From Paenibacillus pabuli NBRC 13638 (GTDB lineage Bacteria > Bacillota > Bacilli > Paenibacillales > Paenibacillaceae): 64,000 nt of DNA. Below, piece after piece: positions 37,387 to 46,423 of the stretch. Position 1 is the first letter of the stretch. Every line of letters starts with the position of its first letter. The notes below the pieces were generated by a model. That model saw nothing but the letters and a program-made list of their open reading frames with translations. It did not search any database and was not told the DNA's origin. Both the position numbers and the translations under genes were made by a program. The DNA lies in assembly GCF_001514495.1 (NCBI RefSeq), contig NZ_BCNM01000014.1, forward strand, positions 124,001-188,000, read 5' to 3'.

Positions 37387-38364
37387 TTAGAAATTTACGA
37401 CTTTATTAACCGCAGCAACGATACGCGCTGGGTTAGGAAGCCATGTATCTTCGATTTGTGCAAATGGATATACAGTATCCGGACCAGCTACACGCAGAAC
37501 CGGTGCTTCCAGGTGCAGGATTGCTTTTTCATTGATTTGGGCAATGACTTCAGCTGCAACACCTGCGCTCTTTTGAGCTTCCTGTACAACAATTGCACGG
37601 TTTGTTTTCTTAATGGAAGCAACGATGGTATCGATATCGATCGGGCTAACTGTACGAAGGTCGATAACTTCAACTTTGATTCCTTGTTTTTCTAGCTCTT
37701 CTGCTGCTTTCACAGAAGTGTGAACCATCATACCGTAAGTAATGATCGTTACATCAGAACCTTCACGAACAACGTTCGCTTTGCCCAGCTCAACGGTGTA
37801 ATCTTCTTCAGGCACTTCTGCACGGAATGCATGGTACAAGTTCAAGTGCTCCATGAAGAATACAGGGTCGTTGTCGCGAATAGATGCAATCATCAGACCT
37901 TTTGCATCGTAAGGGTTAGAAGGTACTACCACTTTAATACCCGGAGTTTGCGTAAGCAAACCTTCGAGGGAATCTGTATGCAATTCTGCCGCTTTTACAC
38001 CGCCACCGAATGGTGTACGGAAAACGATTGGAGAATTGTATTTGCCACCGGAGCGGAAACGCATACGAGCTGCTTGAACTACCATTTGGTCAAGTGCTTC
38101 GAAGATAAAACCAACGAATTGGATCTCGGCAACCGGACGGAAGCCTTGAACACCCAGACCTACAGCCAGACCGCCAATAGCGGACTCAGCGAGTGGAGTA
38201 TCAAATACACGCTCTTCGCCAAACTCTTTTTGCAGACCTTCCGTTACACGGAAAACGCCGCCTACATTACCTACGTCTTCACCGAAAAGCAGAACGTTAG
38301 GATCACGTTTCAACTCCACGCGAAGCGCATCACGGATTGCTTCTTTCATGTTCATTTGTGCCAT
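37387..38364 (-). CDS. pdhB: Pyruvate dehydrogenase E1 beta subunit
   Basis: The 325-residue β subunit of E1 decarboxylates pyruvate with E1α and thiamine diphosphate. It has [37 protein letters not shown], and the C-terminal transketolase-type domain with [15 protein letters not shown]. The ATG at 38364 ([14 protein letters not shown]) lies after AAGGAGG at a good distance; the earlier ATG 38373 sits almost on the site, and the frame extends to 38415 only by chance. Lies between pdhA and pdhC. Confidence 0.96.
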   Translation of the reverse strand: MAQMNMKEAIRDALRVELKRDPNVLLFGEDVGNVGGVFRVTEGLQKEFGEERVFDTPLAESAIGGLAVGLGVQGFRPVAEIQFVGFIFEALDQMVVQAARMRFRSGGKYNSPIVFRTPFGGGVKAAELHTDSLEGLLTQTPGIKVVVPSNPYDAKGLMIASIRDNDPVFFMEHLNLYHAFRAEVPEEDYTVELGKANVVREGSDVTIITYGMMVHTSVKAAEELEKQGIKVEVIDLRTVSPIDIDTIVASIKKTNRAIVVQEAQKSAGVAAEVIAQINEKAILHLEAPVLRVAGPDTVYPFAQIEDTWLPNPARIVAAVNKVVNF

Positions 38365-38469
38365 TTGCTTCATTTCCTCCTTAAACATTGACAGTTCACA
38401 TTTGAATTCATACATGTATACCGGGACACCGGAATCCGTCCCGGATGTTTATGCTTTATCGGAAAAAAC

Positions 38470-39537
38470 TTATTGGAAATCAGCTTTTTGCTCTTCCAAG
38501 TGCTTAGGCGTTTGTTCGAACATGCTGTCGATCAAGCCTGAAATCGTCATTTTCTCGGTTTTTTCCGCTTTTTTGATTTCTTCATTTACTTTAGCTTTTG
38601 CTTCTTCTTTCACGCGTGCTGTATCTTCTTCAGTCCAAAGACCTTTTTTCTCCAGATATTTAGCAAAACGTGCGATTGGATCTTTAGCATTCCATTCTGC
38701 CTCTTCTTCTTTTGTACGATACTTGGAAGCATCGTCCGAAAGGGAGTGAGGACGGAAACGGTAAGTTACTGCTTCGATCAGAGTTGCGCCTTCGCCGTTG
38801 CGACCACGTTCAGCAGCTTCCTGAACTGCTTTGATAACTGCGAAGATGTCCATACCGTCAACTTTAACACCTTTGATCCCTGCTGCTACCGCTTTGTGAG
38901 CGATGGACAGAGCTGCCGTTTGTTTGGCAAAAGGAGTTGTGATGGCATAACCATTGTTTTGTACGAAGAAAATAACAGGCAGTTTATACACACCAGCATA
39001 GTTCAGACCTTCATAGAAGTCGCCTTCGGAAGAACCACCATCACCTGTGTACGTAATAACAACTTGTTTTTGTTTCTTCAATTTGTAACCCATAGCAATA
39101 CCCATTGCGTGCAGGATTTGTGCACCAATGATGATCTGTGGCATCAATACATTAACGCCATCTGGAATTTGTCCACCATGTTGGTGTCCACGGGAGTACA
39201 AGAATGCTTGATAAAGAGGAAGTCCATGCCATACGAGTTGCGGAATGTCGCGATAGCCAGGACATACAAAGTCTTCTTTTTCAATTGCAAATTCACTACC
39301 AACCATTGTAGCTTCTTGACCAGATACTGGAGCATAGAAACCAAGACGACCTTGACGGCCCAGGTTTACTGCACGGTCATCCCAAGTACGGGTAAATACC
39401 ATGCGGTACATAATTTCTTTTAATTGATCGTCGGAAAGTTTAGGCATCATGTCTTTGTTAACAATTTCGCCGTCAGGAGACAGCACGGACAGAGCTTCTA
39501 CATCCTCCGTATACACTTCATAAGGAACCTTGCTCAT
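38470..39537 (-). CDS. pdhA: Pyruvate dehydrogenase E1 alpha subunit
   Basis: The 355-residue α subunit of E1. Key parts are VFTRTWDDRAVNLGRQGRLG, the thiamine diphosphate motif GDGGSSEGDFYEGLNYAG ... NN, and the phosphorylation-loop-like YRFRPHSLSDDASKYR. The tail is rich in Lys/Glu. The ATG at 39537 follows GAGGTGAAG; upstream M at 39573 has no site. First gene of the operon, with a clear promoter at 39593-39622. Confidence 0.96.
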   Translation of the reverse strand: MSKVPYEVYTEDVEALSVLSPDGEIVNKDMMPKLSDDQLKEIMYRMVFTRTWDDRAVNLGRQGRLGFYAPVSGQEATMVGSEFAIEKEDFVCPGYRDIPQLVWHGLPLYQAFLYSRGHQHGGQIPDGVNVLMPQIIIGAQILHAMGIAMGYKLKKQKQVVITYTGDGGSSEGDFYEGLNYAGVYKLPVIFFVQNNGYAITTPFAKQTAALSIAHKAVAAGIKGVKVDGMDIFAVIKAVQEAAERGRNGEGATLIEAVTYRFRPHSLSDDASKYRTKEEEAEWNAKDPIARFAKYLEKKGLWTEEDTARVKEEAKAKVNEEIKKAEKTEKMTISGLIDSMFEQTPKHLEEQKADFQ

Positions 39538-39592
39538 TTTTTTCTTCACCTCAACAAAAAATTTGAATATCAAGTTCCGCTGTTATAATATT

Positions 39593-39622
39593 ATTATACA
39601 CCTGTTTCACTGCATACGTCAA
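39593..39622 (-). promoter_or_regulatory. σA promoter of the pdh operon
   Basis: Minus-strand TTGACG, 18-base spacer, TATAAT, about 55 bases before the pdhA start. Confidence 0.8.
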
Positions 39623-39792
39623 AGATATCCGTAATTTTTTTGTGTTTCCTTCCGGATTGTATGTATAACAGGGGCTTAATATTAGTATAACAGCATAATA
39701 CATGTTTGCGTATTTGACCTATCCCCGCACAACGTTAATCTTACCGTATTGCGAGGTCGAATGCAAAAATTAACCGAGAAAGGTGACGTTTT

Positions 39793-40527
39793 ATGACGGA
39801 TTCCCGCTATTTGAAACGTACGATTGTGAAAGAAGAGATTGAGAGTCGCTTTCTTGGAGAGAAGCGTACACTGCGAATTTATCTTCCCCCAGGCTATAAC
39901 GAATTGCTAAGCTATCCTGTTGTTTACTGTCAGGACGGTGAAGAATTTTTCAACTTTGGTCGTATTGCCACCACTGCTAACCGCATTATCCTTGACGAGG
40001 GAGCCGAACCTTTCATTATAGTAGGGGTTCAGGTTGACGTTTCCGTGCGAACTCAAGAATATGCCCCCTTCGGCGATCGGTTCAAGGCATATACCGCATG
40101 TTTCGCTGAAGAGATTATTCCCTATGTAGAAGAGAAATATCCTGTTCGCCGCTCTCCACAAGAGCGTGTCCTTGCGGGAGACTCACTCGGTGGCAGTGTT
40201 TCACTTCATCTTGCCCTGCTCTACCCTGATCTGTTTACTCGTGTCATCAGCCTGTCCGGCGCCTTCTACTCAGCTTCTCAGGAAATCTATGCTGCAGAGC
40301 AGGACTTGTCCTGGCTCTCGATCTGGATGATTGTTGGATTACAGGAAACTGCTTTTGAAGCGGACACAGGAACCTATAATTTTGTACAATTGAATCAGGA
40401 TACTCGCGATTTGCTTGAAAAACGTGGTGCACTCGTCTCCTATCGGGAGAAAGACGGTCATCATCAATGGGGATTCTGGCAGAAGGAACTGCCCGAAGCT
40501 TTGCTTTATTTTCTACAAGAACATTAA
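39793..40527 (+). CDS. Esterase-like α/β-hydrolase (enterochelin esterase family)
   Basis: A 244-residue α/β-hydrolase of the esterase-D/Fes-like family. It has LRIYLPPGYNELLSYPVVYCQDGEEFF, the nucleophile elbow GDSLGG (Ser near 138), and the catalytic His in EKDGHHQWGFWQ near the C terminus. No signal peptide. The ATG follows GAAAGGTGACG. Single gene, divergent from pdhA. Natural substrate unknown; family members cleave siderophore or short acyl esters. Confidence 0.86.
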   Translation: MTDSRYLKRTIVKEEIESRFLGEKRTLRIYLPPGYNELLSYPVVYCQDGEEFFNFGRIATTANRIILDEGAEPFIIVGVQVDVSVRTQEYAPFGDRFKAYTACFAEEIIPYVEEKYPVRRSPQERVLAGDSLGGSVSLHLALLYPDLFTRVISLSGAFYSASQEIYAAEQDLSWLSIWMIVGLQETAFEADTGTYNFVQLNQDTRDLLEKRGALVSYREKDGHHQWGFWQKELPEALLYFLQEH

Positions 40528-40540
40528 TCCAACAACTTCA

Positions 40541-40567
40541 ACGGCGGCTGAAATGCCGCTATTGTTT
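40541..40567 (+). terminator. Weak terminator after the esterase gene
   Basis: GCGGC-TGAAAT-GCCGC stem followed by TATTGTTTT. Confidence 0.6.
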
Positions 40568-40600
40568 TACCTTTGAATGATACCGCTTACATATGTATTC

Positions 40601-40627
40601 AAAAAAGAAGCAGACTCTCCTGCTTTC
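40601..40627 (-). terminator. Terminator after the LMW phosphatase gene
   Basis: Minus-strand AAGCAG-GAGAGT-CTGCTT followed by CTTTTTT, about 65 bases after the stop. Confidence 0.75.
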
Positions 40628-40689
40628 TCGGTCCATCTTCTTCTCTTCTATCAACCTTGTAGTTATACATCAAATCTTCTGTAGCATAG

Positions 40690-41160
40690 TTAAACTAATG
40701 AATGATCCTTCTCAATCCGTTCCAGCAACACGTCGCAACCCGCATCAACAAGCCTGTACACTTCTTCAAAATTCCCTGTATAGTATGGATCAGGCACTTC
40801 GCGAAGTGTTTCATCAGGAAGCAAATCCATCAATTGGATCAGTTCAGCTTCTTCTCCACCTGGAACGTTCCGTACGTTCGCTGCGTTGGAATCATCCATA
40901 CATATAATGTAGTTGAAATGTGAGAAGTCTGCACTCTCGAATTGTCTTGCAGCCATATTGGCATAGGAAATCCGATACGAATCAAGCAAATTACGAGTGC
41001 CCTCATGTGGAGGTTTACCCACATGCCAGTCTCCTGTGCCTGCCGAGTCTACCTGAATCAGTTGATCCCAACCTTTTTCCTTCACTTTGTGTCTCAGTAC
41101 TGCCTCAGCCATCGGAGATCGGCAAATGTTGCCCAAACATACAAACAAAACGTGTATCAT
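40690..41160 (-). CDS. Low-molecular-weight protein tyrosine phosphatase
   Basis: A 156-residue cytoplasmic phosphatase with the active loop VCLGNICRSPMAE (Cys8, Arg14 of the CX5R motif), DSAGTGDWHVGKPP, and the general acid in VPDPYYTGNFEEVY. Family members (YfkJ/Wzb type) dephosphorylate tyrosine or arginine residues of proteins. The ATG is just after a GGGGGAATAAC site and directly abuts the stop of the TRIC-like gene upstream, so both are in one operon. Confidence 0.93.
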   Translation of the reverse strand: MIHVLFVCLGNICRSPMAEAVLRHKVKEKGWDQLIQVDSAGTGDWHVGKPPHEGTRNLLDSYRISYANMAARQFESADFSHFNYIICMDDSNAANVRNVPGGEEAELIQLMDLLPDETLREVPDPYYTGNFEEVYRLVDAGCDVLLERIEKDHSLV

Positions 41161-41161
41161 G

Positions 41162-41836
41162 TTATTCCCCCTTACTCAAGGTGTGGTTAAATGCCGGTTG
41201 TGCTGCCTGAGGTTTCACATTCTCCTTATGTACAAGAGAACGACGGGGCAGTTTCCATTTATAATGAACCGAACACATCCGAAAGAACACAACAGCACCG
41301 AAGCATATTAGCAGCCCAACATTCGTTGTGAACCACCCCATGCCGATCGCAAAACCAGCTGTAATTGCCCAGACGGCATAGATTTCATCACGCAGCACCA
41401 GTGGTTTCCGGCCAGCCAGCAAATCACGAATGATCCCTCCGCCTATTCCGGTCATTACTGCGGCTACGATAACTGCACTAATGGGATGCCCCATATTCAC
41501 CGCATATAATGCCCCCTGAATCGCAAAAGCCGCAAGTCCAATCGCATCGAACAGCGCTTCCGTGCGCTTCCAGTGACCAATCCACTTGAGTGGTAGTATG
41601 AACGCAACGGCTACGGATACAAGGGCTAGCATAATAAGCACTCCCTGGCTCCACAGAGTTGTCACAGGTACCCCAATCAGCACGTTACGAATCACCCCGC
41701 CTCCAAATGCGGTGACAAGGCCCAACACCAAAACCCCAAGAATATCATATTCCTCTTCCATTGCTACGAAGGCCCCTGACATTGCAAAGGCAATGGTGCC
41801 TATAATGCTGAATACTTCAAAAATGTGCAAGTCCAA
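41162..41836 (-). CDS. TRIC-type cation channel (UPF0126 / YicG-like)
   Basis: A 224-residue membrane protein with seven hydrophobic segments and the repeated TRIC/UPF0126 glycine motifs: FGGGVIRNVLIG (about 50) and GIGGGIIRDLLAG (about 140), each followed by a hydrophobic helix. Bacterial members form homotrimeric cation channels. The frame starts with TTG at 41845, but that is one base from GTGAGG; the TTG at 41836 (MDLHIFEVFSI) is spaced correctly. The C-terminal tail is basic. Confidence 0.85.
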   Translation of the reverse strand: MDLHIFEVFSIIGTIAFAMSGAFVAMEEEYDILGVLVLGLVTAFGGGVIRNVLIGVPVTTLWSQGVLIMLALVSVAVAFILPLKWIGHWKRTEALFDAIGLAAFAIQGALYAVNMGHPISAVIVAAVMTGIGGGIIRDLLAGRKPLVLRDEIYAVWAITAGFAIGMGWFTTNVGLLICFGAVVFFRMCSVHYKWKLPRRSLVHKENVKPQAAQPAFNHTLSKGE

Positions 41837-42018
41837 CCTGTTCAAACCTCACTTTTCAAGTCATCTCCATGTCGCTCTACCCATTGTATCCGCGAGGGCC
41901 GAAATTGTGCAACTACATTTTGTGGATTATACTGGTTTTGGGAATGTTCCTTGTACAGATCGACCACATTGTATAAGAAGAGAACCAGTTTCTCATTAAT
42001 CAGGAAGGATGAAATAGA

Positions 42019-42660
42019 ATGACTAAGAAACGAGTTATTATTTTTACAGGTGGAAGCCTTTCTTCGGAGTTCCTCAAAGAAATCAGTAAAGACGATATTA
42101 TAATCGCGGCCGACCGCGGCGCCTTATTTCTAATAGAACATGGGATTCAACCTCATATAGCTGTTGGAGATTTTGATTCCATTACCGAAGAGGAACGGGA
42201 GAGTGTACGAGATAACAGTGAACGGATCATCACCTGTGATCCGGTGCATAAGGATTTGACGGATACCGAGATGGCATTTGAGACAGCACTGGATCTTGAG
42301 CCTACCGATATTCTGATGTTGGGTGCAACAGGTACACGGATGGATCATACGCTTGCCAACGTACATATTATGGTTCGCGCTATGCAGCATCATATTTCCT
42401 GTACACTTCAGGATGAACACAATTATATGATGCTAACGACCTCCGATGCTTTTGTGGAGGACCGTGGTTATGAATATATCTCCCTGCTGCCACTAACCAA
42501 TGAAGTGACCGGTATTACATTGGAAGGATTCATGTACCCCTTAGATCATGCGACCATACGTATGGGGCAGTCTTTAGGAATTAGTAACAAACTGCTCGGA
42601 AAGTCGGGGAACGTCTCTATCGAAAGCGGGTTATTGCTTATTATTCAGAGCAAAGATTAA
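42019..42660 (+). CDS. thiN: Thiamine diphosphokinase
   Basis: The 213-residue enzyme makes thiamine diphosphate from thiamine and ATP. Motifs are FTGGSLSSEFL, IIIAADRGALFLIEHGI, VGDFDSI, KDLTDTEMAFE, MLGATGTRMDHTLAN and QSLGISNKL. The ATG follows AGGAAGGATG. It stands alone two kilobases from the thiamine operon on the other strand, and has no riboswitch of its own. A strong palindromic terminator follows. Confidence 0.95.
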   Translation: MTKKRVIIFTGGSLSSEFLKEISKDDIIIAADRGALFLIEHGIQPHIAVGDFDSITEEERESVRDNSERIITCDPVHKDLTDTEMAFETALDLEPTDILMLGATGTRMDHTLANVHIMVRAMQHHISCTLQDEHNYMMLTTSDAFVEDRGYEYISLLPLTNEVTGITLEGFMYPLDHATIRMGQSLGISNKLLGKSGNVSIESGLLLIIQSKD

Positions 42661-42730
42661 CTTTTTTTGAATATACTTATTACGATTTTGTAATCTATGA
42701 TTATAGTTAAATATAATCAAAAAAAACGTC

Positions 42731-42756
42731 AAAGACCCTTGATATCAAGGGTCTTT
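42731..42756 (+). terminator. Terminator of thiN
   Basis: AAAGACCCTTGAT/ATCAAGGGTCTTT, perfect palindrome ending in TTTT. Confidence 0.92.
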
Positions 42757-42881
42757 TCTGTATTTATAACTCATGCTGACTCGTCAATGATTAATTTTTT
42801 GACATTTTTAATGGTATTTTAATAAACAAACCCAAACCGTTGCGGCCCTAAGCTTTGGCGTGGCTCATCCAATTTTTAGGC

Positions 42882-42898
42882 TGTTACAAAGCTGTTAT
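42882..42898 (+). promoter_or_regulatory. WalR box in the NlpC/P60 promoter
   Basis: TGTTAC-AAAGC-TGTTAT fits the WalR (YycF) consensus TGTWAH-N5-TGTWAH at every position. The second half overlaps a -10 hexamer TATACT at 42896-42901; the -35 is poor (TTTTTA), as expected for an activated promoter. It lies about 45 bases before the start of the wall hydrolase gene. Confidence 0.75.
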
Positions 42899-42943
42899 AC
42901 TCGCTCTAGCAACTAAACGAAAACGAATTTTGGAGGTACTCAC

Positions 42944-43444
42944 ATGAAAACAAACATCTTTGTCCAAAAGGCCGTAACCGTCGGGTTGTGCGCTACACTA
43001 GGTTTTGGAGCTGTATTAATGACTAATGCACCTGTTGCACAGGCCGCAAGCGCATCTGTATCCACAGGACAACAAATTGTAAACTATGGTAAAAAATTCA
43101 CCGGAACTCCATATAAATTTGGTGCGTCAACTTCTACAACAAAGAATTTTGACTGCTCTTCTTTTATGAAATACATCTTCAAAAAGTATGGTGTAAACTT
43201 GCCGCGTACATCCGTTAAGCAATCCAAAGAAGGCGTAGCAGTTTCCAAAGCAAATCTGCGTGTAGGAGATCTGGTATTCTTCTCCAGCGGTAGTCGTTCC
43301 ACTGGCTCCAATATTACTCATGTTGGAGTATACGCAGGAAACGGAAAAGTTCTGCACACGTACGGTTCTCCTGGTGTAACGCTTTCCGATTTGAACTCGG
43401 GACACTGGAAAAAAACGTATATCAAAGCTCGCCGCGTATTGTAG
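42944..43444 (+). CDS. Secreted NlpC/P60 endopeptidase
   Basis: A 166-residue exported wall peptidase, expected to cut peptide cross-links of peptidoglycan. A signal peptide ends near VAQAAS. The NlpC/P60 domain (about 42-165) has YKFGAS, catalytic Cys in FDCSSFMKYIF, NLPRTSVKQ, VGDLVFF, catalytic His in ITHVGVYAGNG and the third polar residue in VLHTYG. It has no wall-binding domain. The ATG is after TTGGAGG. A perfect WalR box lies in its promoter, and a terminator follows. Confidence 0.93.
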   Translation: MKTNIFVQKAVTVGLCATLGFGAVLMTNAPVAQAASASVSTGQQIVNYGKKFTGTPYKFGASTSTTKNFDCSSFMKYIFKKYGVNLPRTSVKQSKEGVAVSKANLRVGDLVFFSSGSRSTGSNITHVGVYAGNGKVLHTYGSPGVTLSDLNSGHWKKTYIKARRVL

Positions 43445-43473
43445 TTCATATTTCAATTACACCAAAGCGAGTA

Positions 43474-43500
43474 GGGCCGGATCTAATGATCCGGTCCTTT
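43474..43500 (+). terminator. Terminator of the NlpC/P60 gene
   Basis: GGGCCGGATC-TAAT-GATCCGGTCC followed by TTTTA; ten pairs with one wobble. Confidence 0.88.
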
Positions 43501-43579
43501 TATATTTACCCGATAAGTGGACTTTCCCAAACTGGTGGTATGTGGAAACATGATCCGGTTTTTGGTTAAACGTATTCTT

Positions 43580-44275
43580 TTATTGGGTATGCAGCATATA
43601 GCCGACTCCACGAACCGTATGAATTAATTTCATGTCCCTCCCCTTATCCACCTTTACCCTCAAATGTTTGATATATACGTCTACCACGTTGGTATCCATT
43701 GCAAAATCATATCCCCATACTTCCCTCAGAATGACGTTCCGCGCACATGCCTCGTTGACATGTCGGGCAAGAAACTCCAGCAATTCGTATTCCTTCGGAG
43801 TAAGCATTAGATATTCACCCGCTCGACTCACTCGACGTGAACGCAGATTCACTTTTAGATCATGCACTACAATGACTTCCTCATCTTCCTGTGTGACATG
43901 TGCAAATACACGTAACAGATTTCGCACTCTGGCCATCAGCACATTACGATGTATTGGCTCTTCCATCACATCATTAGCACCATAGTCCAGCCATTCCACA
44001 ATTCGTTCTGGAGAAATCTTTGGGGTTATAACAAGCAGTGGGGAAATGACACCCTTTTGTACCAACAACTCCAGTCCCGTTTTCACATACTCTTCCTCTT
44101 CCTTACTCGTTTCATTCACTAATATAAACATGCTTAGTTCCGCCAAAGGTAATTTGGAACCATGCTTCAATTCGGCCCATTCCAATCGTTCAACGCAATA
44201 CCCTTCTGCACATAATACATCTTGGATAAAAGTAACCTGCTCTCCGCTGCCAACCAGTAACATGGATGTTGTCAT
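43580..44275 (-). CDS. Winged-helix regulator with degenerate receiver
   Basis: A 231-residue OmpR-like protein. The C-terminal DNA-binding domain is intact (LTPKEYELLEFLARH, VWGYDF, VDVYIKHLRVKVDKGRD, TVRGVGYML). The N-terminal receiver keeps the fold pattern but lacks all phosphorylation residues: the acidic pair is replaced by GSGE after strand 1, strand 3 ends FILVNETS with no acceptor Asp, and the KP signature is EEPIH. It is therefore probably an atypical, phosphorylation-independent regulator. No kinase is encoded next to it. Targets unknown. Confidence 0.85.
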   Translation of the reverse strand: MTTSMLLVGSGEQVTFIQDVLCAEGYCVERLEWAELKHGSKLPLAELSMFILVNETSKEEEEYVKTGLELLVQKGVISPLLVITPKISPERIVEWLDYGANDVMEEPIHRNVLMARVRNLLRVFAHVTQEDEEVIVVHDLKVNLRSRRVSRAGEYLMLTPKEYELLEFLARHVNEACARNVILREVWGYDFAMDTNVVDVYIKHLRVKVDKGRDMKLIHTVRGVGYMLHTQ

Positions 44276-44363
44276 TTTTTCACCCGGCCTGTCTCTATGC
44301 GCTGCTGCATCTTTTCACTGGCATCGCACAACGTTGTTTGTTTATCATGCCGTAAAATGAAAA

Positions 44364-44388
44364 AGTCCATTCCTCAAAGGAACGGACT
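44364..44388 (-). terminator. Terminator of the thiamine operon
   Basis: Minus-strand AGTCCGTTCCT-TTG-AGGAATGGACT followed by TTTTC, just after thiF. Confidence 0.85.
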
Positions 44389-44402
44389 CGGAGTATTATG
44401 AT

Positions 44403-45452
44403 TTAACCAAAATATCTGTGAACCAGTGTACGTGCTTGAGCCGTGTCTTTTGTTCCATGAACAAGGACCCGTCCATCCTGAAAAATGACCATTCGGTACG
44501 GACCCGTGGTAAAAGAGACAAGAAACGGATTGGCTTCCACTTTGCCTTCATCCAGTTTGCCCAGACGAACAGCCGTTTGCTGCAAATCCAGTTTCATATG
44601 GCGAGAAGGACGGATCTGGACTGTATCCCTACCGCATAATACGTCGGTTTTTTCCAAATTAGAGGCCGACAGGTACGGATATGCAGCCTTTTCACCGCAT
44701 GAAGGGCAATCTGCTTTTTTGGCACCATCAACGTTAATGGATATGTACTCATTCCTCCATACGTCAAATGACAGTAATTTGCGTCTCAATGCATCTGTAT
44801 TGCCGCTAAGTATCTTCATCGCTTCTGCTGTCTGATTCGCCGTAACCATCTGCACCGCTTGAGGGATAATACCTGACGTATCACAGGTGTCTCCCCCTAA
44901 CGGAACCTCACCTAACAGACAGTTTAGGCAAGGGGTTTCTCCAGGCAGAAACGTATAGGTAATTCCATAACTGCCCACACATCCGCCATAAATCCAGGGA
45001 ATACGATATTTTTGAGACATGTCATTGATTAATAACCGTGTATCAAAATTATCCGTCGCATCCATAATCAAGTCTGCGCTTTGAACCAATTCTTCCAGTT
45101 CATCCACCCTGACGTCCATCACTTTGCCTATCACTTCCACGGTAGAATTAATGTCAGATAGGCGCTTCTGGGCTGCCATTGCTTTTGGCATTCGCTGAAT
45201 GGCATCTTGTTCCACATATAGCTGTTGTCGCTGCAGGTTGCTCCACTCCACATAATCACGATCTGCAATGGTAATATGCCCAATACCTGAACGTACCAGT
45301 GTTTCTGCAATGCCGGTGCCAAGCGCACCCGCTCCAACAATTAAAACTCTGCTGTTACTCAATCTATTCTGACCTTCCTTACCGATCGGAGCGTACCGTT
45401 CCTGTCTGGAGTAACGGTCTCCCTGCTCAGAGGATCGTGTCTGAGTCGTCAT
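44403..45452 (-). CDS. thiF: Sulfur-carrier adenylyltransferase
   Basis: ThiF adenylates the C-terminal glycine of ThiS so it can accept sulfur for thiazole formation. The 349-residue E1-like protein has [26 protein letters not shown] (ATP), [30 protein letters not shown], and zinc cysteines in CLNCLLG and CPSCG. MoeB is similar, but position after thiG supports ThiF; it could serve both. The start overlaps the thiG stop by four bases. Confidence 0.92.
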   Translation of the reverse strand: MTTQTRSSEQGDRYSRQERYAPIGKEGQNRLSNSRVLIVGAGALGTGIAETLVRSGIGHITIADRDYVEWSNLQRQQLYVEQDAIQRMPKAMAAQKRLSDINSTVEVIGKVMDVRVDELEELVQSADLIMDATDNFDTRLLINDMSQKYRIPWIYGGCVGSYGITYTFLPGETPCLNCLLGEVPLGGDTCDTSGIIPQAVQMVTANQTAEAMKILSGNTDALRRKLLSFDVWRNEYISINVDGAKKADCPSCGEKAAYPYLSASNLEKTDVLCGRDTVQIRPSRHMKLDLQQTAVRLGKLDEGKVEANPFLVSFTTGPYRMVIFQDGRVLVHGTKDTAQARTLVHRYFG

Positions 45453-46216
45453 GTATGAATCATTCCTTCCGCCGGACTACTTGCTGCCGCATAACGCTTA
45501 ATGGGAATCATCCCTGCCTTATAAGCCAATCTGCCTGCTTCAACCCCCATTCGCATTGCCTTAGCCATCTTCACAGGGTCTCCAGATCCCGAAACAGCCG
45601 TATTCAACAATACACCATCAGCTCCCAATTCCATCGCATGAGCAGCATCTTTGGGTGCACGAAGTCCAGCATCTACAATGACAGGAACGACAGCCTGCTC
45701 AATAATAATCTCCAGATTATATGGATTAATGATTCCTCTCCCTGCCCCTATGGGTGAAGCACCAGGCATGACAGCATGTACGCCGAGTAGTTGCAATCGT
45801 TTGGCCAGAATAACATCGTCCGAGATATAAGGCAATACTGTAAAACCCTTTTCAAGCAAGATCTCGCAAGCTTTATAGGTTTCAATCGGGTCTGGAAGCA
45901 GCGTGATTCCATCACCAATGACTTCCACCTTTATCATATCACACAGTCCTGAAGCCCGAGCAAGTTCCGCGATTCGTACTGCCTCCTCTGCCGTTGAAGC
46001 GCCTGCTGTATTGGGAAGCAGGGTATATCTTTTCAAATCCAGTGTGTCCAGGAAATGTTGTTTGTTACGGTCCTCCAGATTCAAACGCCGAACAGCGAAT
46101 GTTAACACTTCCGTACCTGAAGCTTCTACCGCTTGGCTTTGTACTTCCAAATCCGAGAATTTTCCTGTACCCAGCAGCAGTCTGGATCCGAACGTATATT
46201 TTCCAATCTTCAACAT
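45449..46216 (-). CDS. thiG: Thiazole synthase
   Basis: ThiG condenses deoxyxylulose phosphate, dehydroglycine and ThiS-thiocarboxylate into the thiazole phosphate of thiamine. The 255-residue TIM barrel has the start [36 protein letters not shown], catalytic Lys in [10 protein letters not shown], and [18 protein letters not shown]. It follows thiS by three bases, its partner, and overlaps thiF. Confidence 0.97.
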   Translation of the reverse strand: MLKIGKYTFGSRLLLGTGKFSDLEVQSQAVEASGTEVLTFAVRRLNLEDRNKQHFLDTLDLKRYTLLPNTAGASTAEEAVRIAELARASGLCDMIKVEVIGDGITLLPDPIETYKACEILLEKGFTVLPYISDDVILAKRLQLLGVHAVMPGASPIGAGRGIINPYNLEIIIEQAVVPVIVDAGLRAPKDAAHAMELGADGVLLNTAVSGSGDPVKMAKAMRMGVEAGRLAYKAGMIPIKRYAAASSPAEGMIHT

Positions 46217-46219
46217 GTG

Positions 46220-46423
46220 TTAACCGCCTCCCACAAAATGTACAATTTCAATCCGATCTCCGTCTCTTAAAGCCGTCGTTTCATGATATTCCTGCGTTAA
46301 AATTTGCCGATTCAATTCAACCACTACGGTTTTCACTTGCAGATTGAATGACTGAAGCAATTTATCCACACGATTCAAGCTATCTTCAATTTGCATGGAT
46401 TGCCCGTTGACCACGATGTTCAA
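46220..46423 (-). CDS. thiS: Sulfur carrier protein ThiS
   Basis: A 67-residue ubiquitin-like sulfur carrier (NIVVNGQSMQIEDS ... GDRIEIVHFVGGG) ending with the glycine tail that is adenylated by ThiF. The TTG at 46423 lies after AAAGGAGATATTGCA and overlaps the thiO stop as TTGA; the longer open frame to 46498 is rejected. It ends in three glycines where two are usual. Confidence 0.95.
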   Translation of the reverse strand: MNIVVNGQSMQIEDSLNRVDKLLQSFNLQVKTVVVELNRQILTQEYHETTALRDGDRIEIVHFVGGG

